DNA of 64,000 nt from Halomontanus rarus (GTDB lineage: Archaea; Halobacteriota; Halobacteria; Halobacteriales; Natrialbaceae). Below, piece by piece: positions 7,992 to 17,144 of this stretch (the first letter of the stretch is position 1; each line of letters starts with the position of its first letter). The notes beneath the pieces were generated by a model. That model was given only the letters and a program-made list of their open reading frames with translations, ran no database searches and was not told the DNA's origin. The position numbers and the translations under genes were made by a program. Location: assembly GCF_029338335.1 (NCBI RefSeq), contig NZ_CP119797.1. One strand, given 5' to 3'.

Positions 7992-9878
7992 CTACCGGTC
8001 GCGCATCGCCGCGTCGGCGATGAACTCCTCGGGGAGCGCGTCGACTTCGCCGACTTGCACCCGCCAGAGGTTCGCGTAGAGACCGTCCTCGTCGAGCAGT
8101 TCCTCGTGTGTGCCACGCTCTGCGATCGCGCCGTCGTCCAAGACGAGGATGGTGTCGGCGTCCCGAACCGTCGAGAGCCGGTGGGCGATCGCGAACGTCG
8201 TTCGGTCGGCGATCAGTTCCTCGAGACTGCGTTGAATGACGACTTCCGTCTCGTTGTCGACGTGGCTCGTCGCCTCGTCCAAGACGATGATCTCGGGGTC
8301 CTTGAGGATGGCCCGCGCGATCGCGATCCGCTGGCGCTGGCCGCCCGAGAGCTTGTCGCCCCGCTGGCCGACCTCCGTGTCGTAGCCGTCCTCGAGTTCA
8401 GTGATGAACTCGTGGGCGTGAGCGCGTTTGGACGCGGCGACGAGTTCGTCCTCGCTGACGTCCATCCCGTAGGCGATGTTCTCGCCGATCGTCCCGGTGA
8501 ACAGGAACGGGTCCTGGTTGACGTAGCCGATCGAGCTGCGCAGGCTCTCGAGGGAGAGGTCGCGGACGTCGTGGCCGTCGATTCGAACGGCTCCCGTCTC
8601 GACGTCGTAAAAGCGCATGAGGAGCTTCATCGTCGTCGACTTCCCCGAACCCGTGGGGCCGACGAGGCCGATCAGTTCTCCCGGTTCGGCCTCGAAGTCC
8701 ACGTCGGTCAACGCCTGTTCGCCGTCCGGGTAGGAGAACGTCACGTCGTCGTACTCCACGCGTCCGCGGACGGTTCCGAGGTCGACCGCGTCTTCCTTCT
8801 CGTTGATACTCGCGGGGTAGTCCATCAGAACGAACACGCGTTCGGCCGAGGCCTTGACCCGCTGGTAGTTGTTGAGCAACTGGCCGGCCTGAGTCATCGG
8901 CTGCTGGATCATCCGCGTGTACTGGAGGAACATGACGAGCACACCGACGGTGAGCGTTCCCGTGAAGAACAGCGGCGGGTCGAACAACAGCCACCAGCCG
9001 CCGACGAACAACACCGTCGCGAATCCCGCGCCGGTGATGAACGTCAGCGACGGTCCGAACCGGACACCCCACCGACGGGCGGCCCACCGTGCGTCCATGT
9101 GTTCCTGTGAGGAGTCGGTGACGCGCTCGGACTCGAAGGCCTCGGTCGTGAACGACTTCACGACCGTGATCCCGCTGACGTTGTTCTCGAGACGCGAGGC
9201 GAGTTCGCCGAACGTCGAGCGCGCCTCCCGGTACTTCGGCTTGACCTTCTGGATGAACTTGTAGCTGATCAACAACAGGAGCGGGGCCGGCGCCAGCGCG
9301 ACGAGCGCGAGTTGCCAGTTGAACAACAGCATGACGGTCGTCACGCCGACAACCATCATCACGATGTTGAGAATCTGGCCGACCCAGCCGTTGAGAAAGC
9401 CCTCGAGCCGATTGACGTCGCTCGAGAGGATGGCCATGATCTCTCCCGTCTGTTTGTCCGAGAAGAAGTCCATCCCGAGATACTGCATCTTGTTGTAGAC
9501 GTCGGTCCGAAGCGAGTGTTGGACGTGTTCGGCGAACAGCGCCCAGCCCCAACTTCCGGCCCACGTCAGCAGCGTCGTCAGCGTGTAGACGCCGAGCAAC
9601 ATCGCGAAGACGAGAATCAGTTGGCCGCCGAGGTCGGCCGGGAGCCACGCGTCGGGAACCAGCGGCAGGCTGAACTCCGTCTCCTGGGTGAACAGCGAGT
9701 CGATCGAGAGCGCGAGCAGGTACGCGGGGATGAGCGTGAGAAGCGGCGACACCATATTCGCCGCGAGGGCGATCCCCGCCGGCACCGGATAGCGCCGCCC
9801 GTACTCCTTGAACAGCCGAAGCATCGGCCAGTCGACCTGTTCCCGTTCCTCCTTGAAGAGATCTTTTCTGTCAACCAT
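7992..9878 (-). CDS. ABC-type exporter, fused transmembrane and ATPase domains (MsbA/multidrug type)
   Basis: 628 residues from MVDRKDLFKEEREQVDW; the frame extends further upstream but that part is Arg/Ser-rich and implausible. Residues about 20-320 form six hydrophobic helices of an ABC type I exporter. The nucleotide-binding domain has Walker A GPTGSGKST, signature LSGGQRQR, Walker B IIVLDEATS and the switch His in IAHRLSTV. Such half-transporters dimerise to export lipids, drugs or peptides across the cytoplasmic membrane. The substrate cannot be read from the sequence. It converges on the propeller gene and diverges from the SMC-like gene. Confidence 0.9.
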   Translation of the reverse strand: MVDRKDLFKEEREQVDWPMLRLFKEYGRRYPVPAGIALAANMVSPLLTLIPAYLLALSIDSLFTQETEFSLPLVPDAWLPADLGGQLILVFAMLLGVYTLTTLLTWAGSWGWALFAEHVQHSLRTDVYNKMQYLGMDFFSDKQTGEIMAILSSDVNRLEGFLNGWVGQILNIVMMVVGVTTVMLLFNWQLALVALAPAPLLLLISYKFIQKVKPKYREARSTFGELASRLENNVSGITVVKSFTTEAFESERVTDSSQEHMDARWAARRWGVRFGPSLTFITGAGFATVLFVGGWWLLFDPPLFFTGTLTVGVLVMFLQYTRMIQQPMTQAGQLLNNYQRVKASAERVFVLMDYPASINEKEDAVDLGTVRGRVEYDDVTFSYPDGEQALTDVDFEAEPGELIGLVGPTGSGKSTTMKLLMRFYDVETGAVRIDGHDVRDLSLESLRSSIGYVNQDPFLFTGTIGENIAYGMDVSEDELVAASKRAHAHEFITELEDGYDTEVGQRGDKLSGGQRQRIAIARAILKDPEIIVLDEATSHVDNETEVVIQRSLEELIADRTTFAIAHRLSTVRDADTILVLDDGAIAERGTHEELLDEDGLYANLWRVQVGEVDALPEEFIADAAMRDR

Positions 9879-10179
9879 TACGGTACGTACACACCTCGAG
9901 CGAGCTGACACGTCTGGAGAGCGTCGATATCTGGCCGAGACGGATACCAGCAGCCGGGAATCCAGCCGCGTCGTCGTGTCGTTGTAATTTGATCCGCATC
10001 TCACCCCGTCCCGAGGGGCGACCACTCTAAAACTATTGGGGAAGTAGCAAACCAGTCGGTCAGTCTGTCATAGTAGTGTTATTTCTCGCTGGGAGTGACC
10101 CGACGGAACGTGTCAGTTGACCGTCTACTAGAGACGAATCGAGACCGATTTTCGCGGAGAGCGTGGAACGGACAATGAA

Positions 10180-10211
10180 CATTTATAGTCGAATAGCGTC
10201 TTCTACAGTAC
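10180..10211 (+). promoter_or_regulatory. TATA-like promoter of the SMC-like gene
   Basis: A tttatag element at about 10182-10188 lies 24-30 bases before the ATG at 10212, the spacing expected for a leaderless archaeal transcript. Confidence 0.45.
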
Positions 10212-12161
10212 ATGTCTCTATCCGACGTAGCCGAAACTACGGTCGACGTTTCCGCCGAGAACATCGGCGGGATCGATCACACCGAGGTCACCCTCGACCC
10301 CGGAGTCAACGTCCTGACCGGCCGCAACGCCACCAACCGCACCTCGTTTCTCCAGGCCATCATGGCCGCCCTCGGCAGCGACACCCCCTCCCTGAAAGGC
10401 GACGCCGACGAAGGCCGCGTCGACCTCACCTTCGGCGACGACCACTACACCCGCTACCTCGAGCGGCGCAACGGCCAGATCATCTACGACGGCGACCCCT
10501 ACCTCGACGACCCCGAACTCGCCGATCTGTTCGCGTTCCTCCTCGAGTCCAACGAGGCCCGCCGCGCCGTCAGCCGCGGCGACGACCTCCGCGAGCTCAT
10601 CATGCGCCCCATCGACACCGACCAGATCCAACAGGAAATCCGCGCCCTCGAGGACGAAAAACGCGACCTCGACGCCCGCCTCGACCAACTCGACCAACTC
10701 GAAAACGAACTCCCCGACCTCGAAGAACGACGCGTCTCCATCGAGACCGAACTCGAAGAGGTCGAAGCCGAACTCGAAGAGGTCGAAGCCGAACTCGAGG
10801 AACTCGACGCCGACGTCGAAGAGAGTCGCACCCGTAAGGACGAACTCGAGGAGACCTTCTCCGAGCTCCGCAGCGCCCGCCGCGAACTCGAGTCCATCGA
10901 GTACGACCTCGAAACCGAACGCGAGAGCCGCGACGAACTCGAGCGCGAACGCGAGCGCATCAGCGAGGAACGCGAGGAAGCCGACACCGACGACACCGAG
11001 TCGCCCGCCCGCCTCGAGGGCCGGGTCCAGGAACTGCGCGAGCGCAAACGATCGCTCGACTCTACGCTGAGCGAACTCCAGAGCGTCATCCGCTTCAACG
11101 AAGAACGCCTCGACGAGGGCGGCCTCGATCTCGGCGACTCGTTCGGAACGCAGGACGACGACGGCGACGTCACCGACCAACTGCTCGCCGACGGCAGCGA
11201 AATCGTCTGCTGGACCTGCGGCTCCGAAGTCGAACGCGACCGCATCGAATCCACCCTCGAGCGGTTGCAGTCACTCCACCAGGACAAACTCGGCGAGCGC
11301 AACGACCTCCAAGAGCAGATCGACGAACTCTCGTCCCAGCAAAAGGAGATCCGCCAGCGCGAACAGCAACTCGAGCGCCTCGAGAACCGCCTCGAGAGCA
11401 TCGACGACGAACTCGAGGCCCGCCAACAGCGCATCGACGACCTCGAGAGCGACTACGACGAGCAAGAACAGCGCGTCGAGGACCTCGAGGCCGAGGCCGA
11501 ATCCTTCGAGAGCACCGACTACAGCGAGGTCTTAGAGGCCCACCGCGACGCCAACGGCCTCGAAATCAAGATCGAACAACTCGAGGACGAACGCGAGGAG
11601 GTCGAAGACCGCATCGCCGAACTCGAGGACACCGTCGACGAACGCGCGGAGCTCGAGGCCCGCCGGGAGGAACTCGGCGAGGAACTGACCGACCTGCGCA
11701 CGCGCGTCGATCGCATCGAAACCGACGCCCTCGACGCGTTCAACGACCACATGGAGTCCATCCTCGCCATCCTCGAGTACGCCAACATCGAGCGGATCTG
11801 GATCGAACGCCGCGAGAAGACGGTGCGAGAGGGACGGCGGAAGGTCGACCGGTCGGCGTTCGACCTTCACGTGGTGCGCTCGACCGACGAGGGGACGACC
11901 TACGAGGACACGATCGAGCACCTCTCGGAGAGCGAACGTGAGGTGACCGGCCTGGTGTTCGCCCTCGCCGGCTACCTCGTCCACGACGTCCACGACGTCG
12001 TCCCGTTCATGCTGCTAGACTCGCTCGAGGCGATCGACTCGAATCGGATCGCCGAGTTGGTCGAGTACTTCGAGGAGTACGTCGACTGTCTGGTGGTGGC
12101 GCTGTTGCCCGAGGACGCCGCCGCCCTCGACGAAGGTCACAACTACGTCACCGAAATCTGA
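10212..12161 (+). CDS. Archaea-specific SMC/Rad50-like coiled-coil ATPase
   Basis: 649 residues. The N-terminal head has a P-loop-like segment GRNATNRTS (residues 37-45) in which the canonical Lys is Arg43. Two long, very Glu/Arg-rich coiled coils (about 130-305 and 335-545) flank a hinge with a single CxxC (C333, C336), like a Rad50 zinc hook. The C-terminal head has a signature-like LSESEREVTGLVFALAG and a Walker B-like MLLDSLEAID (D603). The family is known in haloarchaea as archaea-specific SMC-related proteins, related to Halobacterium Sph1. It is probably involved in DNA or chromosome organisation or cell shape. The partner RdfA, often linked to it, was not seen next to it. Confidence 0.82.
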   Translation: MSLSDVAETTVDVSAENIGGIDHTEVTLDPGVNVLTGRNATNRTSFLQAIMAALGSDTPSLKGDADEGRVDLTFGDDHYTRYLERRNGQIIYDGDPYLDDPELADLFAFLLESNEARRAVSRGDDLRELIMRPIDTDQIQQEIRALEDEKRDLDARLDQLDQLENELPDLEERRVSIETELEEVEAELEEVEAELEELDADVEESRTRKDELEETFSELRSARRELESIEYDLETERESRDELERERERISEEREEADTDDTESPARLEGRVQELRERKRSLDSTLSELQSVIRFNEERLDEGGLDLGDSFGTQDDDGDVTDQLLADGSEIVCWTCGSEVERDRIESTLERLQSLHQDKLGERNDLQEQIDELSSQQKEIRQREQQLERLENRLESIDDELEARQQRIDDLESDYDEQEQRVEDLEAEAESFESTDYSEVLEAHRDANGLEIKIEQLEDEREEVEDRIAELEDTVDERAELEARREELGEELTDLRTRVDRIETDALDAFNDHMESILAILEYANIERIWIERREKTVREGRRKVDRSAFDLHVVRSTDEGTTYEDTIEHLSESEREVTGLVFALAGYLVHDVHDVVPFMLLDSLEAIDSNRIAELVEYFEEYVDCLVVALLPEDAAALDEGHNYVTEI

Positions 12162-12280
12162 CGACGCCGCGGACGTCCGGGGCGCTCACTTCTCACGCCT
12201 CGAGGTCGCGTTCGGCCTCTCGACGCCGACCCTCTCGAGGTGAGAAAAACGGAAGAAACCGCTCGACTCGAACGGATCGG

Positions 12281-12838
12281 TTACTCGTCGCCGCTCCCTT
12301 CGCCCTCGTCGGTGGCGTTGGTCTCGCCGTCGGCTTCACCTTCGGCCGGTGCTCCCTCGAGCGTGACCGTCACTTCTTCGGTCTGACCTTCGTCGACGGT
12401 GACCGTTTCCTCGACGTCCTCGAAGCCCTCACCCTCGACGGTGATGTGGTAGTCGTCCGGTTCCATCAGCGGTTGCTCGATCTCGCCGCCCTCCATTTCT
12501 TCCTGCGATTCGACCCTGTAGTTCATGCCGTCGTTTCCCTCGGGGACGACCGTAACCGACACACCCTCCGAGACGGGGTCGCCGTCCTCGTTCTCGAGGT
12601 ATAGCAGAAGAATCTCCTCGTCGTCGCTGCCGAAAACATCGTCCGCGTCGTCGGTCTCGTTTCCGTCGCCGGTTCCGTTCTCCGCACCACCGTCGTTGCT
12701 GTCGCCGTTTCCGTCGTCTCCGTTCCCGCCGTCGCCATCCATACACCCCGCGAGACCGGCGAGCGTCGCTGCACCTGACAGTTCGAGTATACGCCGTCGA
12801 CCGAGTTGAGACTGAGAATCGTGCATTGTTGTCTGCAT
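12281..12838 (-). CDS. Tat/lipobox lipoprotein with PEGA- or carboxypeptidase-regulatory-like domain
   Basis: 185 residues. The N-terminus has a twin-arginine motif (GRRRILELSGAATLAGLAGC) with a lipobox ending at Cys32, so the protein should be lipid-anchored outside the cell. A low-complexity Asp/Gly/Asn linker follows, then a beta-rich domain of about 85 residues (GDPVSEGVSVTVVPEG through TVDEGQTEEVTVTLEG) like bacterial PEGA or CarboxypepD_reg folds. The start at 12838 is supported by a weak TATA-like element about 24 bases upstream. It is monocistronic, and no partner is evident. The function is unknown. Confidence 0.75.
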   Translation of the reverse strand: MQTTMHDSQSQLGRRRILELSGAATLAGLAGCMDGDGGNGDDGNGDSNDGGAENGTGDGNETDDADDVFGSDDEEILLLYLENEDGDPVSEGVSVTVVPEGNDGMNYRVESQEEMEGGEIEQPLMEPDDYHITVEGEGFEDVEETVTVDEGQTEEVTVTLEGAPAEGEADGETNATDEGEGSGDE

Positions 12839-13066
12839 TCCCCCGCTCGGCAGTGCGTTTCTTAAGGCTATCGATGGGAACGGAGCGCATGTGTGATATT
12901 ATGTGCTAATAAAGATGATATTCGGCGAATTCGTATCGACTCACGTTCCGTCGACACTCGCCTTTCACGCCGTGTCGTGTCCGCTGTACGGGTCTCGGAA
13001 TCGTCTTCGAGGAGGATCGGACGACGCCGACGTGCGATCGACTGCGGAGTGACGGCGAAAAGAACG

Positions 13067-14203
13067 CTATCGGTCGGCTCGATACCGCTCGAGGGCGTCC
13101 TCGTCGATCGAGATCCCCAGTCCTGGCTCCTGGGGAACGTCGAGGCTCCCGCCGGAGGGATCGAACGGCGTCTCCAGCAGGTCGCTGCGCAGCGGGTTCT
13201 CACTGCGGTCGAACTCGAGCAGCATGGGTTCGGGGACGTTTCTCGTGTGGGGGTAGTCGGGGATGCTCGCGGCGAACTGCACCGCGGCGGCCATACCGAC
13301 GGCGCTGTTCCAGATGTGCGGGCGGACGGCAACGTTCTCGGTCGTCGCCAGCTTCGCGATCGTCCGGGCTTCCGAGAGGCCGCCGCAACGGGCGAGGTTC
13401 GGCTGAACGATGTCGACGGTGCGGTCGTCGATCAGCCGCTTGAACGCGAAGCGGCCGTAGTGGGCCTCGCCGGCCGCGATCGGCGTTTCGATGCGTTGCT
13501 TGAGCTCTCGATACCCGGTGAGGTTCTCCGGTGGGACCGGCTCCTCGATCCACGTAATGTCGTACTCCGCGATCGCCTTCGCGCTTCGAACCGCCTGCTC
13601 TGGGCGATAGTTGCCGTTCATGTCGACCATCAGCAGGGCGTCCTCGCCGAGCACCTCGCGGGCGACGCGGACGCGCTCGAGGTCGCTCTCGAGACCGGCC
13701 CCGATCTTGATCTTCGCGGCGGTAAATCCCTCGTCGACGGCAGCCTGGATCGGCTCCTCGAGCGGGCGGTCGTCCTCGGTGAAGTACATCGTGGAGGCGT
13801 AGGGCCGGAGCGTCGATCGCTCGGTTCCCCCGAGCAGCCGGTGGACCGGCCGCTCGACGGTCTTGCCGACGATGTCCCAACAGGCGACGTCGACCGCGCT
13901 CACGAGACTCTGGACGAAGACGCTCTCGCCGAAGTGGTAGGGATCGGTGTAGGAGTCGACGGCCAGCGACTCGACGTCGAACGGATCCATCCCGACGACA
14001 TCGTCGACGAAGAGTTCGTCCGCGGTCGCCTGCGCGATCGATCCGGGGACGAACGCTTCGCCCCAGCCGACGGTTCCCGTATCCGTCTCGAGGCGGACGA
14101 GCGTCGTCCCACGCGACCGGCCGAATCCGCGGGCGTCGCCGAGGCCCTGCCCCTCGGGCAGTGTGTGAGCGAGCGGAATCGTTTCGAGGTCGGTGATTTC
14201 CAT
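13067..14203 (-). CDS. Enolase-superfamily enzyme, mandelate racemase subgroup (sugar-acid dehydratase or racemase)
   Basis: 378 residues from MEITDLETIPLAH; a second ATG nine codons upstream is possible. The catalytic set can be read directly: K164-x-K166 (AAKIKIG), metal ligands D194, E220 and E246 (VDMNGNY, WIEEPVPPEN, AAGEAHYG) and the Asp/His pair D264/H296 (RPHIWNS). These positions almost coincide with those of Pseudomonas mandelate racemase, which places it in the MR subgroup, whose members include many acid-sugar dehydratases. It is divergent from a ThuA-like gene and near the glucuronidase, so a uronic or aldonic acid substrate is likely. The substrate is not determined. Confidence 0.88.
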   Translation of the reverse strand: MEITDLETIPLAHTLPEGQGLGDARGFGRSRGTTLVRLETDTGTVGWGEAFVPGSIAQATADELFVDDVVGMDPFDVESLAVDSYTDPYHFGESVFVQSLVSAVDVACWDIVGKTVERPVHRLLGGTERSTLRPYASTMYFTEDDRPLEEPIQAAVDEGFTAAKIKIGAGLESDLERVRVAREVLGEDALLMVDMNGNYRPEQAVRSAKAIAEYDITWIEEPVPPENLTGYRELKQRIETPIAAGEAHYGRFAFKRLIDDRTVDIVQPNLARCGGLSEARTIAKLATTENVAVRPHIWNSAVGMAAAVQFAASIPDYPHTRNVPEPMLLEFDRSENPLRSDLLETPFDPSGGSLDVPQEPGLGISIDEDALERYRADR

Positions 14204-14318
14204 GCTCGGACGAGCGAGGCGATCCCACATAGTACCAACTGAAACGGTTTCCCGCGTCGATTGCACGCCCGGCGCGGTGTCGGTCGACGGGCGTCGTCGG
14301 TCCGCCCTCGAGTCGAAG

Positions 14319-14348
14319 GCACGAGCACGAGCACGAACGCGAACGCGA
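14319..14348. repeat. Hexamer tandem repeat (GCACGA)3(ACGCGA)2
   Basis: Three GCACGA units followed by two ACGCGA units in the divergent intergenic region between the enolase-superfamily gene and the ThuA-like gene. It is one of several 6-base tandem tracts in the window. Confidence 0.7.
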
Positions 14349-14425
14349 GGACAGCGTCCACGACTTCGATCGCGGGAGTCGAACACAGCGTCAGTTTAAT
14401 GTCCCTCGCCGACGCGCCGTCGTGT

Positions 14426-15169
14426 ATGACAATTCGAGTAACGGTCTGGAACGAGAACGTGCACGAGCGGGAGTCCGAGTCGGTCGCCGAGCGCTATCCC
14501 GAGGGGATTCACGGCGCCGTCGCGGACGGCCTCGAGGCGGACGAAACGGTCGACGTCGAGGTTCGAACGGCGACGCTCGGGGAGCCGGAGCACGGACTCA
14601 CCGAGGACGTTCTGGCGGCGACCGACGTCCTCGTCTGGTGGTCCCACTGCGCCAACGGCGAGGTCGCAGACGAGGTCGCAGACCGCGTCGTCGACCGCGT
14701 TCACGAGGGAATGGGCTTCGTTCCGCTGCACTCGGGGAAGAACTCGAAGCCGTTCAAGCGGCTCATGGGGACGACCTGTAACATCAAGTACCGCCACGGC
14801 GGCGAGACCGAACGAATCTGGGTCGCCGACCCGGGTCACCCGATCGCCGACGGCCTCGAGGGCTCCTTCGAGATCCCCTCCACGGAGATGTACGGCGAAC
14901 CGTACGACGTCCCCGAACCCGACCGGACGGTGTTCATCTCGTGGTTCGAGGGCGGCGAAGTGTTCCGGTCGGGACTCTGTTACCGGCGCGGCCGGGGCCG
15001 GATCTTCGCGTTCCGGCCCGGCCACGAGGAGTACCCGATCTTCTACCAGGACGAGGTGAAACGCGTGATCGCCAACGCCGTCAGGTGGGCGGCGCCCAAC
15101 GAGGGAGCCGAGGCCGTCTGGGGCGAATCCGAGCCGCTCGAGTCGATCGACGCGGACGGTGACGAGTAA
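14426..15169 (+). CDS. ThuA-like protein (trehalose-utilisation/glutamine-amidotransferase fold)
   Basis: 247 residues from MTIRVTVWNENVHE, the usual N-terminus of this family; the frame extends upstream through a repeat-containing leader that is unlikely to be translated. Visible family features are VLVWWSHCANGEV, GFVPLHSGKNSKPF and the C-terminal GRIFAFRPGHEEYPIFYQ. ThuA-like proteins have a class I amidotransferase fold without the full catalytic triad and occur with sugar oxidoreductases. Here it is flanked by a mandelate-racemase-type enzyme and a GH2 enzyme. It is cytoplasmic, and its biochemical role is not established. Confidence 0.88.
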   Translation: MTIRVTVWNENVHERESESVAERYPEGIHGAVADGLEADETVDVEVRTATLGEPEHGLTEDVLAATDVLVWWSHCANGEVADEVADRVVDRVHEGMGFVPLHSGKNSKPFKRLMGTTCNIKYRHGGETERIWVADPGHPIADGLEGSFEIPSTEMYGEPYDVPEPDRTVFISWFEGGEVFRSGLCYRRGRGRIFAFRPGHEEYPIFYQDEVKRVIANAVRWAAPNEGAEAVWGESEPLESIDADGDE

Positions 15170-15214
15170 CCGTCTCGGTACGAAACACGGTTCAGTCTGG
15201 ACGGCCCGACCGTC

Positions 15215-17032
15215 TCACGACGACCGACCGTCGGACGCCGCGTTCTCTTTCCGGGCTCGATAGAATCGCTCGAGGACGGAAAAGGCCGCCTTCTTCCGTC
15301 CGTACTGGTCGAGCAATCCTTTTCGGTTGTAGCCGCGCTGGTACTCGTTCTGGCGAAGCGGCGCCCGGAAGTCGAAGAGGATCCACGGTGCCAGCCCGGA
15401 AATTTGCTCGATGTCCGCGATCGCTCGCGTTTGCCCTCGGTAGATGGCCGCCTGAAACTCCTCGGTCCACCGTTCGTCCTCGTCACCGTGGTGGCCCCAC
15501 TTCGCCCCGCCACCGGTTTCGGAGATGACGACCGGCGTTCCGGTCGGATCGTCCCGAAATTCGTGCATCGTCTCGGCGTCGCCGTAATACCACCCGTAGT
15601 ACTCGTTGATCCCGATCACGTCCAGGTCGTCCGCGAGCGGATCCCGTATCGCGAGCCTGTCGTCGGTTTCGTCGACGAAACAGGCGGCGGTCACCAGTCG
15701 GCTGTCGTCTCGCTCCCGGACGAAGGCCGCCATCTCCGGGAGCACCTCGTTTCTGACCTCGTCCGTGTGATCGGTTTCGTTCGCGATCGACCACAGCGCG
15801 ACGGACGCTCGGTTCCAGTCGCGCTGGATCAACTCCCGCAGTTGCTGTCGGTACAACTGCTGGACCGTCTCGTCGCCGAACTTGACGTCCCAGTACGCCG
15901 GCACCTCCTCCCAGAGGAGGATCCCTTCCTCGTCGGCCGTGCGCGCCATCGCTTCGGTGTGCGGATAGTGGGCCAGTCTCGCGAAATTGCAACCGAGTTC
16001 GTTGAGCCACCGGAAGCGCGTTTCGACGTCTTCGGCCTCGAGCGCGCGTCCCTTCCCGGCGGCTTCCTCGTGCAGCGAAACCCCGCGCAACCAGATCGGC
16101 TCGCCGTTCAGGAGGATGTCACCGTCGTCGACCCGGATCTCGCGAAGTCCGACGCGGTCTTCGACGCGATCGTCACCGCACTCGAGTTCGACCGTGTACA
16201 GCCGGGGATCGGACGGGTTCCACAGCGTGACGTCCTCCGTCGGAACGGAGAGTTCGGCGTGGTACCGGGTCGGCCCATCCGCATCGCCGGCCGCGTCCGC
16301 ATCCGACGAGAGGTCGGCCTCGAGACCCAGTTCGGGAAGCGTAACGGAGACTGGCGTCCCGGTATCCGTATCGCCGCCGGAACCGCCTATCCAGGCGGCG
16401 ACGGCGATCCGCACGGTATCGTCTCCCCCGGAGAGCGTCGTCTCGACTTTGTAATTACGAACGAACGGTTCCGGCACTGTGACGAGTTCGACGGATCGGT
16501 TGATGCCGCCGAAGTTGAACCAGTCCGTCGTGGGATCGGGAATCCCCTTTTCGTATCGCTGGTTGTCGACTCGCACGACCAGCACGTTTTCACCGTCGAC
16601 CAGCCGGTCGGTGATCTCGAAACTGAACGGCGTGAACCCGCCCTCGTGATCCCCGAGTCGCTCCCCGTTGAGCCAGACTTCGGCTCTGTAGTTGACCGCG
16701 CCGAACCGGAGAAACGTTCGCTCCCGATTCCCGTCCTGGATATCGGCTCGGTCGAACTGCTTTGCGTACCAGACCCATCCTTCGTAGTGGCGAAACTCCG
16801 GGATCTCTTCGCCCCAACTCGAGGGAACCCGAACCGAGTACCCGTCGTAGATATTGAAGTCGACCGGATCGTTCTCGAGCGACGCGTTCGGCTCGTAAAT
16901 CGGATCGAACCCGGGGACGTCGTCGTCGGTGAAGTCCTCGAAGTACTCCCTGAACATCTCGTACTGATCCGGTATCGCCTGCCACTCGCCGTCCAACGAG
17001 ACGGTCTCCCGAGGAGACGTTAGTAAGTGCAT
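15215..17032 (-). CDS. uidA: GH2 glycoside hydrolase, probable beta-glucuronidase
   Basis: 605 residues from MHLLTSPRETVSLDGEW; upstream Met codons are less typical. The order is a sugar-binding jelly roll (1-190), an immunoglobulin-like domain (190-300) and a TIM barrel (300-600). Acid/base E419 lies in ANETDH and nucleophile E505 in VVISETGGG. The INEYYGWY motif and an N-x-K motif (N569, K571 in YNRKGLL) match the uronate-recognising Asn/Lys of E. coli GUS almost position for position, which favours glucuronidase over galactosidase. No signal peptide. It is divergent from a D-mannonate dehydratase-like gene, which fits glucuronate use. A galacturonidase or mixed specificity is possible. Confidence 0.85.
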   Translation of the reverse strand: MHLLTSPRETVSLDGEWQAIPDQYEMFREYFEDFTDDDVPGFDPIYEPNASLENDPVDFNIYDGYSVRVPSSWGEEIPEFRHYEGWVWYAKQFDRADIQDGNRERTFLRFGAVNYRAEVWLNGERLGDHEGGFTPFSFEITDRLVDGENVLVVRVDNQRYEKGIPDPTTDWFNFGGINRSVELVTVPEPFVRNYKVETTLSGGDDTVRIAVAAWIGGSGGDTDTGTPVSVTLPELGLEADLSSDADAAGDADGPTRYHAELSVPTEDVTLWNPSDPRLYTVELECGDDRVEDRVGLREIRVDDGDILLNGEPIWLRGVSLHEEAAGKGRALEAEDVETRFRWLNELGCNFARLAHYPHTEAMARTADEEGILLWEEVPAYWDVKFGDETVQQLYRQQLRELIQRDWNRASVALWSIANETDHTDEVRNEVLPEMAAFVRERDDSRLVTAACFVDETDDRLAIRDPLADDLDVIGINEYYGWYYGDAETMHEFRDDPTGTPVVISETGGGAKWGHHGDEDERWTEEFQAAIYRGQTRAIADIEQISGLAPWILFDFRAPLRQNEYQRGYNRKGLLDQYGRKKAAFSVLERFYRARKENAASDGRSS

Positions 17033-17111
17033 TGGTATCGAGACGCACATCGAATCGAAGTAAAAACCTTCTGGGCAGAGAGCGGCGACGAACCGGCGGG
17101 TACGGTGGCCA

Positions 17112-17144
17112 GCGTTTATTTCGATCGACGCTGTGCGCTGTCGT
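17112..17144 (+). promoter_or_regulatory. TATA-like promoter of the mannonate dehydratase-like gene
   Basis: A gtttatttcg element at about 17114-17123 lies about 27 bases before the ATG at 17145, in the 112-base divergent gap shared with the GH2 gene. Confidence 0.4.

Noticed and set aside
12868..13332. Minus-strand frame over the end of the first enolase-superfamily gene
   Set aside because: It overlaps the real gene in another frame, and its composition (Arg/Ser/Thr-rich) is unlike the acidic neighbours.
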